In this document: in pieces, positions 42,964-56,200 of the stretch
Numbering within the stretch: position 1 is the first letter of the stretch
Layout of the letters: each line of letters opens with the position of its first letter
Assembly: GCF_023053635.1 (NCBI RefSeq)
Contig: NC_086192.1
Span: forward strand, 14,546,001 to 14,610,000
DNA: 64,000 bases
Direction: 5' to 3'
Source: Elgaria multicarinata webbii
Lineage: Eukaryota > Chordata > Lepidosauria > Squamata > Anguidae
Position numbers and translations under genes: made by a program
The notes under the pieces: model-generated
What the model saw: the letters and a program-made list of their open reading frames with translations, nothing else
Database searches by the model: none
What the model was told of the DNA's origin: nothing

Positions 42964-43071
42964 CTATAAATATCGCTCTATCTAAAGCCCAGGCAGGCAA
43001 CCTTATCAGTATCCCGCACGGAGAGAGAGAGTGTCGTCAGTCAATTGATCCAGAGGAAACGTGCCACATTG
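42964..43071 (+). promoter_or_regulatory. UNC45B: Candidate UNC45B TATA promoter and 5' UTR exon
   Basis: TATAAATA lies at 42965-42972. About 30 nt later begins a stretch that ends at a good donor (acattg then GTGAGC, exon end 43071). UNC45B coding exon 1 starts exactly at an acceptor, so an upstream UTR exon must exist. The sequence around the TATA (ctataaatat) also resembles a MEF2 site. E-box hexamers occur at 42605 (CAGCTG), near 42800 (CATATG) and near 42945 (CACATG), compatible with a muscle gene. E-boxes are common by chance. Confidence 0.5.
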
Positions 43072-43460
43072 GTGAGCATCCCAAGAGTTTGGAAACCGTG
43101 GAAGGTACGGAAAGGCGGTCGCGGGGAGCGCAAATCCGGGGTTCAATCTCAGACTGCGACGTTTTCCGGCACGAAAATCGACAGCGTCTTTTGCTTGTGT
43201 GCAAAGCGTTATTTCTTGTGGGGCTGGTGTTGGGGCTTGGGTCTTCTTTTCCTCTTCTCCTCAGCGAAGACAGGGGAGAGCGACAGATCCCAGAGGCGCC
43301 GTACGGCTGCCCAAATATAGTTACCAGAGGGGTTGGCGTATTTCGTCTCGCAACAGAAGCGAGAAAGGGGCGTGCGTGTAAAAGGCTAAGAAATTTAGGG
43401 GGGCCTAAGATTTCATGGATTCAAGTCCACTTCTTCAGAGGGGTGCCGGCTTGCCCACAT

Positions 43461-43785
43461 TAGGGTGACCCTATGGAAAGGAAGACAAGGCGGCTATATC
43501 TTTAACAGTTGTATAGAAAAGGGAATTTCAGCAGGTGCCATTTGTAGTCATGTAGCACCTGGTGAAACTCCCTCTTCATCACAACAGATACAGCTGCAGG
43601 AGCCCTGCCCTCTTTTGTATCTGGTCAAGAGGGCAGGGCTCCTGCAGCTTTAACGGTTGTGAAGAAGAGGGGATTTCACCAGGTGCTGCATGCATGCATA
43701 CAAAGGACACCTGCTGAAATTCCCAATTCTGTACAACTGTTAAAGATACAGGAGCCCTGTCCGCCTTTTCCATATGGTCACCCTA
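43461..43785. repeat. Palindromic 'TAGGGTGACC' DNA transposon
   Basis: Inverted termini TAGGGTGACCCTATGG and TGGTCACCCTA around a palindromic body. Same family as 36454-36985; no clear target duplication. In the UNC45B 5' intron. Confidence 0.75.
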
Positions 43786-44121
43786 GAAGCACTTTTCCTG
43801 AGGTGTCCATAGGCAATATCCCGTCAAGCTAGCAATCTTCACGATGGGAATAATGGTACTGCCCTGCCTTGGTGGTGCTGAGAAGGAAGAGAAGCAGAGG
43901 CTTCTCTTATAGTCTTATTGAAGGACAGGGAGTCCTTTTTGGAACAAAATCAAATGATTCCACCAACTGAATATGCAGGTTACGAAAGCACCAACGGAGG
44001 AAACGTTCTTCATTAGGGACCCGCTCATTCATAAGCTGTGGCCGATATTTGATTGCAAGGACCTCGTTTTTAATCTCAAATCGCTGAGGTTCCTAGACAG
44101 ATTTTGGACTTCTTTTCCTAG

Positions 44122-44283
44122 ATGGAAGACCCTACCCAGCTGAAGGAGGAAGGGAATAAGTATTTCCAAGCCAACGACTATGAGAACGCTATTAAGAGCT
44201 ACTCCAAAGCTCTCAAACTCACCAAAGATAAGTCGCTCCAGGCTCTGTTGCACCGAAACCGGGCGGCGTGTTTTCTGAAAAAG
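44122..44283 (+). CDS. UNC45B: UNC45B coding exon 1 (residues 1-54)
   Basis: The ATG immediately follows acceptor ttttcctag, so the 5' UTR is in an earlier exon. It encodes [20 protein letters not shown] then [19 protein letters not shown], the first TPR. Donor AAG/GTGAGC. Confidence 0.96.
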
Positions 44284-47200
44284 GTGAGCCGGTGGGAACG
44301 GGTGGGGGGCGGTGAATGGGGTGGGGGTGGGACAGTGCTCACAACCAGACCCCAAAGACAAGGTGCCCCTTTAAATAGATAAAGATGAGATGTGCTGGTC
44401 AATGAAGTCTGTTACAAAAAGAAAATTATAGTCAAGGAATCATACTGATGGAAGAGAGGAATGTATGTCAAAAAAGCAGAATACAGTTCACATGGGCCAA
44501 CTTTTGTAATCAGTAATGCATACTTTTGTAATCAGTAATGCATACTTTTGTAATCACTAATGCAACTTCTGTAATCACTAATGCAACTTCTGTAATCACT
44601 AACGCATACTTTTGTAATCACTAATGCAACGTCTGTAATCACTAACGCATCCGTTTTTCTTCCTTTCCAAATTCGCAGGAGAGCTATGCCCAGGCGGCAT
44701 CCGATGCATCTAGAGGTAGGTCAAACAACAAGCTATCAGGCATTTTGGATTGGTGGAATGTGACTGCTATATTAGGCTTTGGATTTGAGCGACAGTTTGG
44801 TGTCAAAGTACCTGCCGTCGTTGCAAGAATGGCAGGAAAGAGGCTGCATCCGTATATCACAGTCTCTCTCTTTAAACCAGGGATGGGGTAGCTGTGTTGT
44901 TGGACTCCAACTCCAATCATTCCTGGCCACTGGCCATGCTGGCTGGGGTTGATGGGAGTTGGAGTCTGACACCACCCAGCAGCCACCAGTCCCTCGACTA
45001 TGGTTTAAACGCCTGAGTTTTCCTTCAGATGCATTCATCCACCTGACAACAGTTTACGCCTATATGAAAAAAAGAAGCTCGCAAGAGCAGCTCTTACGTC
45101 AGGAGTAGGAAGGCCATGATAGGTGTGCGTAAAATAGGTGTGTAAAAGATGATTCATGCCAATCTTGTCATTTGGGGTGGGGTGGGGATGTTAAAAATAC
45201 GCGCTGCATTGTTTGATAAGGAGGAATATCTTTGTAAACCGCCCAGAGAGCTTCAGCTATGGGGAGGTATATAAATATAAGAATAAATAATAATAATAAG
45301 TTAGGTAATTAATACACAATCCGATGCATGTTTAGACAGAAGAAAGGCCTACAACTCCCAGCATGCTCCAGCCAGCACGGTAATTACTTTAAGCGGGTCT
45401 CTTAAAGTAAGATTGAGGGGAGACATGAGAGCACTCTTCAAATACTTGAAAGGTTGTCACACAGAGGAGGGCCAGGATCTTTTCTCGATCCTCCCAGAGT
45501 GCAGGACACGGAATAACGGGCTCAAGTTAAAGGCAGCCCGATTCCGGCTGGACATCAGGAAAAACTTCCTGACTGTTAGAGCAGTACGACAGTGCAACCA
45601 GTGACCTAGGGAGGTGGTGGGCTCTCCCACACTAGAGGCATTCAAGAGGCAGCTGGACAACCATCTGTCAGGGATGCTTTAGGGTGGATTCCTGCATTGA
45701 GCAGGGGGTTGGACTCGATGGCCTTGTAGGCCCCTTCCAACTCTGCTAGTCTATGATTCTATGATTCTCAGCATTGCGGATGGACTAGGCTCTGCTTGCC
45801 ACCTCTCCCTCTGCGGTAGCCTGACGGATTGGCTGTTTCTGGTCCTAGATGGTCCTTGTTCTTTGCTGTTTCTCCCTCCCTAGCTATCGACATCAATGCT
45901 TCAGATATTAAGGCCTTGTACCGACGCAGCCAGGCTCTGGAGAAGCTGGGCAAACTGGACCAGGCCTTCAAGGACATCCAGCGTTGCGCCACCATTGAGC
46001 CACGGAACAAAAACTTCCAAGAGACCCTTCGGCGTTTAGGAACCAACATCCAGGAGAAGGTAAAGGGTCCATTGACTGAGCACATGTTGTCAGTTGACAG
46101 CCATCAGAGTCAAACAGTATGTCTTTTAGGCCTTCTGAAAAGCCTACAAGTGTTGAAGAATGGCAAACCCTTGATGGCAACTTAGTTCAGAGTTGTGGGT
46201 TGAAAAGCTCCCATTATCCCCAGCAAGCATGGCCCATGGCAGCTTGCATAAATTCAATATCAAAGGAGAACGCCTCTGTCCACAGGCTTATTAATTAAAA
46301 GATACAACACAAAAGGAAAGAGGGGTGAGGAGGGAAGAGGAAAAGAACACACCTGAAGGGCATGTGGTTGGGGAAGGGTGCTCTAACTTACGTCTGCATT
46401 CTCCTTTATCCCTGACGCAGCTGCGTGTCCAGTTCTCCACCGATGCCAGGGTGCAGCAAATGTTTGAAATCTTGCTGGATGAAAAGAGTGAGAAGGAGAA
46501 GAGAGAGAAGGTGAGGTGCTTGGCAGATTAATATACCCACGCTGGGTGATTTGTCAGTGGAGAGTGAACTGCAGAAATTATGGCTGGTGATGATTCCCCA
46601 AAGAGTTGCTTTCCACGCAACATCGTTGGGTAATGAACTCTGACATCATAGCAATGACCAGGCACAGAGCCATGTTAATCTGTTGTGTAAAACCAATAAA
46701 GAGTCTTGTGGCACCTTAAAAGCTTGCACATTTATTCTGGCATAATAAATGTGGATGCCGCTGACTTCACGCCCACAAAAGCTTATGTCCAGATATTTTT
46801 TTAAGTCTTTAAGGTCGTTTCTACACGAGACTCATGATTGTTCACTCATGAAATTCCGCAGGTCGTTTACACGACGTTATGAACCTCCGATGCCTTTCCC
46901 GTCATATTCAAGCGGGAATCCGCCATTTTATAAATCATTGGAAACGCGGTAATAAATATAAATCATGCAATATAGCAGCGCCATCTACTGGTGGTATAAT
47001 GAAACATATGGAAAGGAACAGGCGGAAACAAAGAGTGGGGAAGAGCATGTATGGTACCAATCGTAAACCCGCAAAGACTCTGGAAGACCAAGCCCCGGTA
47101 AGATTGCAGGTTTTTTTGTTAAAATGCCACAAGACTCTTTGTTAACATTGCAATGGCTGATTAACTGGCATCATGTGATTTCAAACTATAACAACACACC

Positions 47201-50200
47201 TTTGTCCTTACACAAACCAGAGGAGATGAGTTGAATCTCTGGATGAATTGCAATTCAGTAATTTCACACATAATGTGTGTGTTTTAAGATTATCCTTCTG
47301 TTGCTTTCTGCAGCGACGGTCATTGCATGAAATTCTGGATTTTTCCAAAACGTGTATAATTTTGACTGGGATTACTCTCCTCCCAGGCATTTAACACCAT
47401 TTAACAACGCTAAGTTTGTTTTTTAACGGACTCCCAGAACTGTTGTTTTTAAATGGATACTGCTGTTTTTATACTGTTGTTTCTAAATTTCGTATACTTT
47501 TAATGTTTAATGTTTTTAACTTTTGTAAACCGCCCAGAGAGCTTCGGCTATGGGGCGGTATATAAATGTAACAAATAAATAAATAAATAGTATTTAAAAG
47601 CCATGAAAAGAAGCGCTCACAGCCTTCCTCTGCTCACCTGCCCCTCCCTTTCCTTCCGCCCTCTTTTTCAAACCAGGCTGCAAACAATCTTATTGTCCTC
47701 GGTCGGGAAGAAGCAGGAGCAGAGAGAATCTTCCAGAACAACGGTATGAACCTCCTTGTGCGGTTGATCGACACCAAAAACCCGGAGCTGATCCTTGCAG
47801 CAGTACGGACTTTTTCGGGGATGTGTACGGGACACAAGGCACGGGTAAGATGGACGTGGCTTCTATCAGCCTTTCACGACACCCTACTGGTGGCGTTGGG
47901 TGGCCTTCAGTTCAGCAGCAGTAAAAAAAAAAAAAATCAGTTTTTTGCCTGTGTGTATATTGTGAATCCGCCGAAGCTCAGGAAAAATGAGCTCTATAGA
48001 CTCCTGAGGAGATTGGCTTGCTACCTGTTCTCACCTGAGAAGGGGAAACACGCCACCTGCCCAGGAAACAACCCCTGGGGACAACGCCCGTCACAGCATG
48101 GGAACCGGAGTGATCGTAGTTGGGTATGTTTTATCTTTGCTTTTATTCATAGAATCATAGAATAGTAGAGTTGGAAGGGGCCTAAAAGGCCATCAAGTCC
48201 AACCCCCTGCTCAATGCAGGAATCCACCCTACAGCATACTTGAGAGATGGTTGTCCAGCTGCCTCTTGAATGCCTCTAGTGTGGGAGAGCCCACAACCTC
48301 CCTCGGGAACTGGTTCCATTGTCATACTGCTCTAACAGTCAGGAAGTTTTTCCTGATGTCCATCCAGAATCTGGCTTCCTGTAACTTGAGCCCGTTATTC
48401 CGTGTCCTGCACTCTGGGAGGATCGAGAAGAGATCCTGGCCCTCCTCTGTGTGACAACCTTTCAAGTATTTGAAGAGTGCTATCATGTCTCCCCTCAGCC
48501 TTCTCTTCTCCAGGCTAAACATGCCCAGTTCTTTCAGTCTCTATTCATAAGGCTTTGTTTCCAGACAAGAGTAGGAAGTTCCTAGACCTTAAGGGTAACA
48601 AATTATGCAGAAGTGGTTGACATCAGGAGAAATCTCAGAAGCTACGGTAGCTGCAAAATATTTTTTCTACCTGTCAGGGCAGGGTTGGGCTTTAGGGTCT
48701 GGCATCTCCAGGTAAGGCAGGAGAAAACATCCTGCGTCAAACCCTGGCGAGCCTCTGCCGGCCAGTGGACAAACGCTGGCTTAGTTGTACCAAGTCTCTA
48801 ACTCGGTATAAAGCAACTCCTGTGATCCTAAAAGCATTATACAGAACAGCAAAACGATAAAAATAAAAATCGGAATAAATATGGAAAATTTGCTCTGTTT
48901 TCATTCTCTTCTTAAGTCGTAGAAGACATGGGTTTCCTCCCCTGCTAAAGGGCTTGCTTCGAAGACCCATCCGCCATTAACCGGGCCAAAAATAATGTCG
49001 TCTTCGTTCCCCGGGCAGGCCACCGCCATCCTCCACGTGCTAGGAATCGACAATATTTGCCTGTGGATGTCCATAGACCACGAAGAGATCTCGCTGGCCG
49101 TCGCCAGCCTCCTGCAGTCCATCACCGACTCTTTGGCCGGGGAGGGCAGGAAGGAAGAGCATGGGAAGGAGGACGCCCTGGTGCTGGGTAAGTAGCGTCG
49201 GCAGTGGTCCGGCTAAGGGTGGACTGATAAGTGATCCTAGCAACACTTAGCCAGCATGGCGTTTGCAAAATAAATAAATAAAATAAAATAAGGTTCCCCT
49301 GCTCTGCACTACAGAGGGATGTATTCCCTCGAGGATAATCTGTCAGGGGCCAAAGTCAGTCCTTGGATAGGGCCAGTGTCCATAGTGGGTGGAGCCATGC
49401 CTCCTCTCTCTTTATTCTCTCCCTCTCTCTCTCTCTGCCACCCCTTTTCTCTCTTAAGGCAGCTCAGCTCCTCTAGGAGGGCTACAGCGGATCATGTTAT
49501 AGATCTTGTCACCCTTCATAAGACTTCAGTTGGCTTTAGCTCCCTGCTGAGACAACGTCCCCCTGTAGCTCTTGTTGGAAGAAAATTCCAGCCAGCAGGA
49601 CCCCCTTGGAGCTATCCAAGATCCTACTTTCTATCAGGCTTCCTGCCTTAATATTGCTACCAGCTTAACTTACGGGCCTCACAGGACCACAGAATGGGAC
49701 ACACCTGTACCACTGTGTTGCTGTTGCTGAATTTAAATTTATTTATTTTTGCTTTACGCTGCTTTCTTCTTTTGTGCAGACACAAAGAAGGATCTGAAGG
49801 CCATCACTGTTCACCTCCTTGATATGCTCCCCAGTAAAAAGGTGTCTGGACAAGGGCGAGACCGGGCACTCAATTTACTGAATAAGAACGTACCGAGGCA
49901 GGACCTAAGAAACCATGACAACAGTCGCACCTTGTTTGTGATTGACAATGGTATGCACAAATTAAATACTCTTTTTCTGTGTCATTGGCTGGATTTGCAC
50001 ATAATGTTAATTCATAGTACGAGTTGTTGAATCCAGCCACGCTAACTAAACATGGTTTGCTAATCATAAACAAAGAGACAAGAGAAAGAGAACCCATGGA
50101 CCCAGTTTACACATCACGTAGCAATTCCTGGGTTGGATTGCCAGGAATGCGTGAAGCAACAAGCATGCTGCCAACTGCTCGTTATTTCTGCTTTCAATTA

Positions 50201-53200
50201 ACAACCCAGGAATGCCCCATTCCTGGGTTGCTTAGTGATGTGCGAACCCAGAAACGTTTGGTTGTTTATGGGTTAAACAACCCAGAGTTAGCCCAACAAT
50301 CGTTGTTGTCCAGGGACTCTGGATTGTTTAATCCATGGGCTGTCATTACGTGTGAACACATATCCGTGGGTTGTTCATGGATTGTTTGGCCAGCCAACAG
50401 AGGCAGCAGGCAAAAGCGGTATAACAAAAAACTACTTACTCTACATGCTGGTACTACAACATCTCAAAGGCATTTGGGATAAAGCTTTGTTCAATTGTCT
50501 GTCAGACCAATCCTGGTTAGGAGGCCAAACCATGGATTAAACAAACCATGGGTTAGCACTATGTGTGAACCAGTTCACTATCAAGATTTTACAATAAGGA
50601 TCACCAACTAGAAGCCTCAGAGCTAAATCTGATATAGCCAGCTGGTTCTCTCAGATGTCACTGCAAGTGGGAGGGGGAGGGGTGGCTAAGGCAATAGGTC
50701 TACTTTGTGGAGGCAGAGGAGGGGTGAAGAAGGGTCTTGCTACACGCCATCTCCTCCTCAAAATGGTCCACATGTAAAAATTGCTGTTGACCAGAGCTTC
50801 ACAGCTTGGTTACATTACTAGTCAGGGACATATTTTGAACTCCAAAGGGTTAGCAATATCAGCTTGTCTATCGACACACTTGCATGCAAAGCTAGATAGA
50901 AGTAAAGTGATTTTCAGCCCCCTTCTCCATCATATGGAAACAGGAATATGTCATGATCCCGGGGCCCAACTCCTCATCTTTGTGGGCACGTAGATCGGAG
51001 AGGGAGATGTTTTATCCTGAGATGTCCTCACTGCCTCAGAAGGTGCACCACAAGAGAGGCTCATTTTGCCGACACCCGTCCAGCCAGAGGAGGTGGCCTT
51101 GCTGTGCTCCGACTGTGACCCGGAACTACGTCTCCCCTGCAGCGTTAGCATCAATGGCTACTGAAGCAGGCTAGGTCCACAGGGGAGGGGAACCTCCAGC
51201 TCGTGAGGTTCCCATCCTGCCCACAGAGACTTTCTAGATTCCTCCAGGGTGCAGGACTTGCCCTCTTAGCTCCACCCCTGAAGGAATTCCCACTGTTATC
51301 TCCTATCCACAGTCAGAGATAACAGCAGGGGATGTGGGCAGGAAACTCAGTGGTGCGGCACCTTCCTCACTGAGGAAGCCGCCATGAGGGCTAAGCCGCC
51401 GCAACGGAGCTGCCGGCTGGAGAAATGCTCGTCTGTCCAGTGTCGCCTGTCTCTGAGGAGCAGCCAGGCCAAAATCAGCGGCTTTATAGGGCCAGTTAGA
51501 ATCCTATTGGCCCCAATGTGTCACCTGACCCTCTTAAGTGGATAGCTGCATTACTGCCCTGTGGCCACCCACAGTGGTGGCACTGCAACACCATAGAATT
51601 TAGATTGTAAACCTGTGGGCAGGGACTGTCAAGAAATACTTTTGTAAGCCGCCGTGAGAGCCTTTTTTGGCTGAATGGCGGCATAAAAATGTTTAAATAA
51701 ATAAAAAAATAAATAAAAAAATAGAAAACTAAGGTCTGGGATTGAGGCAGGGAATAACAAACCTTGGTCCCATTGCCAATGTTCCCAGGTTAAGATCCCT
51801 GGCAGCTTTGAATTTTATTTATACACGTGAGACCTCTTTCCCCCTTAAGTTAAATTGTAATACTGCATTTATTTACTTACTTATTTACTTACTTAAAGTG
51901 TTCTTATCCTGCTTCTCAGCCGAAAAGCCTCCTGGAGTGGCTTATATCCAACTAGTCCCTGCTCACAGGTTTACAATCTAAAAAGACACAGCACACAAAG
52001 AAAAGAGAATGGGGAGGGAAGAGGAAAAAAATATACTTCAGCAAGACTTTTGAATGGCCCTGTTTCTCCTCTCCTCTCTCCCTTTTATTTGAACACGAGC
52101 TGATTCTATGTCCTCCCTGTCTCCACCTCCTTGTCTCCCCAGGTCTAAAAAAGATCCTAAAAGTTGCCGGCCAGCTTCCAGACATGCCCAACTGCCTACC
52201 TTTGACAGAGAACACCCAGTTGACGGCTTCGGTTCTTCTGAACAAATTGTACGACGACTTGCGCTGCGACCCGGAGAGAGAGAATTTCAGACTGATCTGT
52301 GAAGAGTACATCAAGTGAGTCTGGCTTCAGGGGTTCTTCTGGTGTTGAATTTTCAAGGGTTTGTATATATAAAAATATATGCTCGTGTCGTTGTCTACAC
52401 TTCCAAGCCCTCGATGAGGCTTGCTAAGTAATCCACAAAGTCTTTATTAAGCAACAAACGTCTCTTTAACCTGAATAGAGTCTTCCTCTTTGAAAAGATG
52501 CCCTAAGCAATTACTGTGCAAAACTAAGCAAGACAATTGTCCGTTCAAGAAGAGAGAGAGAGGAGTTGCTTCTCAAATGCCTGTAACTTCAAGGCGCCTG
52601 GTGCGGTGGTAGTTTCTGGCACCATCTCTCCGACTTTCTCACGGCCTCTTTGAGCTTCCGGCGGATCCTAGCATCAGTTAGTGTTTCAGAATGCTCACCC
52701 CCCGGAAGCTCCCTCGTTTCCCCCTGAGGATGTAGGATATTTGGCCTTGAGGACATAAGCTCTGGAGTGGGCTGATTTCCAGCTGAGGACGGCCTGGCTG
52801 GTGTCTGGCGCTGCATCTTCTAGTTCTGAATCTGATTCTGATTGACTACCTGAAACCCCTTCTCCCGAAACAGGGGCAGTAGGGTTAGGACATGACACAC
52901 ATTTGTCTCTGTCCAAAGTTTGCAACCTGTTTCCCGTCCCGTGCTTGTTCCTTCCCCTTAGGAGCAAAATTGACCCCAAGGACATGGACAAGACCCTGCA
53001 CGCCATCCAGACGGTCTCCGGCATCTTGCAAGGGCCTTTCGATTTGGGCAACCAGTTGCTCGGCTTGAAGGGCGTCATGGAAATGATGGTCGCCCTCTGC
53101 GGCTCCGAGAGAGAGATCGATCAGCTGGTGGCCGTGGAAGCCCTCATCCACGCCTCCACCAAGCTGAGCCGGGCCACCTTCATCATCACCAACGGCATCA

Positions 53201-56200
53201 CCCTGCTGAAGGAGATCTACAAGAAGACCCAGAACGAGAAGATCAAGATCCGAGCTCTGGTGGTCAGTCGTGTTACGTGTTAAAATACTGAGAGAATAAA
53301 AAGGTCTTCAGCTGGCGATGGAAGGAGTACAGTGTAGGCGCCAGGCGGATCTCTCTGGGGAACTCATTCCACAGCCGGGGTGCCACAGCGGAGAAGGCCC
53401 TGCTCCTAGTAGCCACCTGCCTCACTTCCTTTGGATATATAAACATAAAGGAAAGCGGCCTGCTAGGTATCCTGGCCCCAAGTTTAGGGCTTTGTAGGAT
53501 AACAACACAATCTTGTCTGCGTCTCGGTAGCTAACAGGCACCCAGTGCAGAGCTAGGTGTCCCCGTGAGCACCCCAGCTGCTGCATTCTGCACCAGCTGC
53601 AGCTTCTGAACCACACACAAGGGCAGCCCCACATAGAGTGTGTTACAGTAGTCTAATCGTGAGGTTACCAGTCCAATTTTGGCCCTGGGGACTGTATACA
53701 GCAGTGGGGTGACGCCGTGATTAGCGCAAACCCTGCGCTTTTGCTGCTGCGGGGGTGTGGGGGGGTGTCCCGTCCCTTGTCTTCTGCCTGGGCTGATGCT
53801 CCCCTGCATTAGAGTTTGTTAAACGGCTCTTCCTCTAAAATACTGAGCCAACGGACGCTCTTGATTCTTTTGCCAGGGCCTTTGCAAGCTAGGCTCCGCG
53901 GGTGGCACCGACTACGGCCTGCGACAATTTGCCGAAGGATCCACCGAGAAACTGGCGAGACAGTGCCGGAAGTGAGTGGAGGGTTTCTCGTGGCGGCGGG
54001 GAAGGGGTTTGAAGAGCAGATTCTCCACCAACCAACTTCCTTGTCTGTGTGTCTCTTCCTTCTGCCTCTTCAGCAGTAACTACCCGCATTGTGGGTTTTC
54101 TGATTGGTGTGCAAACAACAGATGGGATTATATAGTTATGATTGTAACGGATGTCAGGGTCCACCTGACAGCCCTGCAAGGTAGGCTCCTGGACCAAACG
54201 TCCTGAACTCCCAGGCCACCCACCGCCCTAGCCTTGTCCACAACCGGGACGAGCCAGATGTTCAGGGAATAACACACAGACACACATGTAGGGACCAAAG
54301 CAAATTTATCACTAAAACTAACACGTAAGGCCTTGGTCGGTAAAAAGCCTCTTGGAAAGGGGAAGAGGGAAAGGAAATGGGGAAAAAGGAGTGAGGAAGG
54401 AAGGGGAGGAAAAGCTCAAACACACAGAACCACAGAATAGTAGAGTTGGAAGGGGCCTAAAAGGCCATCAAGTCCAACCCCCTGCTCAATGCAGGAATCC
54501 ACCCTAAAGCATCCCTGACAGATGGCTGTCCAGCTGCCTCTTGAATGCCTCCAGTGTGGGAGAGCCCACAACCTCCCTAGGAAACTGATTCCACCGTCGC
54601 ACTGCTCTAACAGTCAGGAAGTTTTTCCTGATGTCCAGCCGGAATCTGGCTTCCTTTAACTTGAGCCCGTTATTCCGTGTCCTGCACTCTGGGAGGATCA
54701 AGAAGAGATCCTGGCCCTCCTCTGTGTGACAACCTTTCAAGTATTTGAAGAGTGCTGTCTTCAAATACTGGGGCAGCCCCAGAGATTTTGTGTCCGCAGA
54801 GCTACGCAGCAGGGCAGGGGCTCCGGAGGTTAGTGGCGGAGCAGAAGGTCCTAGGACAAAGGCCTAGTTCTTGGACGGTTGGCTTTTGTCCCACTGAAGT
54901 GCATGAGTCGCAAAGGAACAGTTGTCTCGCTCCTCCAGGTGGCTGTGCAACCCCGCCATAGACACGCGCACCCGGAAATGGGCGGTGGAGGGTCTGGCCT
55001 ACTTGACCCTGGACGCCGACGTCAAGGACGACTTCGTGGAAGACGAGCCGGCCATGCAAGCCATGTTTGAACTAGCCAAGGTAGGGTTGCAAAACACACT
55101 AGCCACAGTTTTTATTGGTCCTTTGTTATAAATTGAACAATTTTTAATGTGCTGTTTTTGATCTTTCTTTTTACTGTTTATCCCTATGTGCACCGCTCTG
55201 GAATCTATTTTAGATACAGAGCGGTATGTGAATATTGTAAATAAATGAATGAATAAATGAAATAAAATGAAACGTTTCTACGCACAGACGAGCGACAAGA
55301 CCATCTTGTACTCCGTGGCCTCCGTCCTCGTGAACTGCACCAACAGCTACGACGTCAAGGAGATCGTCCCGGAACTGGTGCAGCTGGCCAAGTTTTCGAA
55401 GCAGCACGTTCCGGAGGAACACCCGAAGGTGTGGGCGGCTCTCGGCGGTAGTGCCGGATTTGGCGGAGGCCCGTGAAAATGCTGGCCCCTAGCCTGGTGC
55501 CCAACTCATCCCGAGAGCCCTGGGCTGGGAGAAGCTCCCATCGAGGGGCAGAGACTGAGCTGGAAGATTGGTGGGAGATTCGGGGCGGATAAAAGGGAGG
55601 ACTTCTTCGCACGGCACAAAGTTAAACTATGGAACTTACTTCCGCAAGATGTAGTGGTGGCCACCACTTTGGAGGGCTTTAAAAGGGGGGTTGGATCGAT
55701 TCCTGGAGGAGAAGGCTATCCTTGGCGACTAGCCCTGATGGCTATGTACTACCTCCAGTATCAGAGGCAGTAAGCTTATGCACACCAGTTGCTGGGGAAC
55801 ATGGGTAGGAGGGTGCTGTTGCACCGTGTCCTGCTTTTGGGTTCCTGGTTGGCCACTGTGTCAACAGAGTGCGGGACTAGATGGACCTTCGGTCTGATCC
55901 AGCCTCAGGGCTCTTCGGATGTTTTTATGCTTTTATTGTCTAGTCTTAACTGTTTCTCTGTTCTCTTCCACCCACCCCTCCCTCAGGACAAAAAGGACTT
56001 TGTTGTCAAGCGGGTGAAACGTCTGATCCAAGCCGGAGTCGTCTCTACCCTGGTTTGCATGGTCAAGGCGGACAGCGCCATTTTGACAGATCAAACCAAA
56101 GAGCTCTTGGCCAGGTAACATCCATTATTATTACCTCTCTTTTCTTGCTTGTGGCGGTTTTTCTAGATGGCCAGGGAGGGCTTTGCCAAGTCATGCTGTC

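Noticed and set aside
43089-43463. 124-residue plus-strand frame upstream of UNC45B
   Set aside because: No recognised homology, and it overlaps the region expected to be a 5' intron.
52589-53078. Minus-strand frames rich in S, E and K as a novel gene
   Set aside because: They sit in a retroelement-like segment, and part overlaps UNC45B exon 9 on the other strand.
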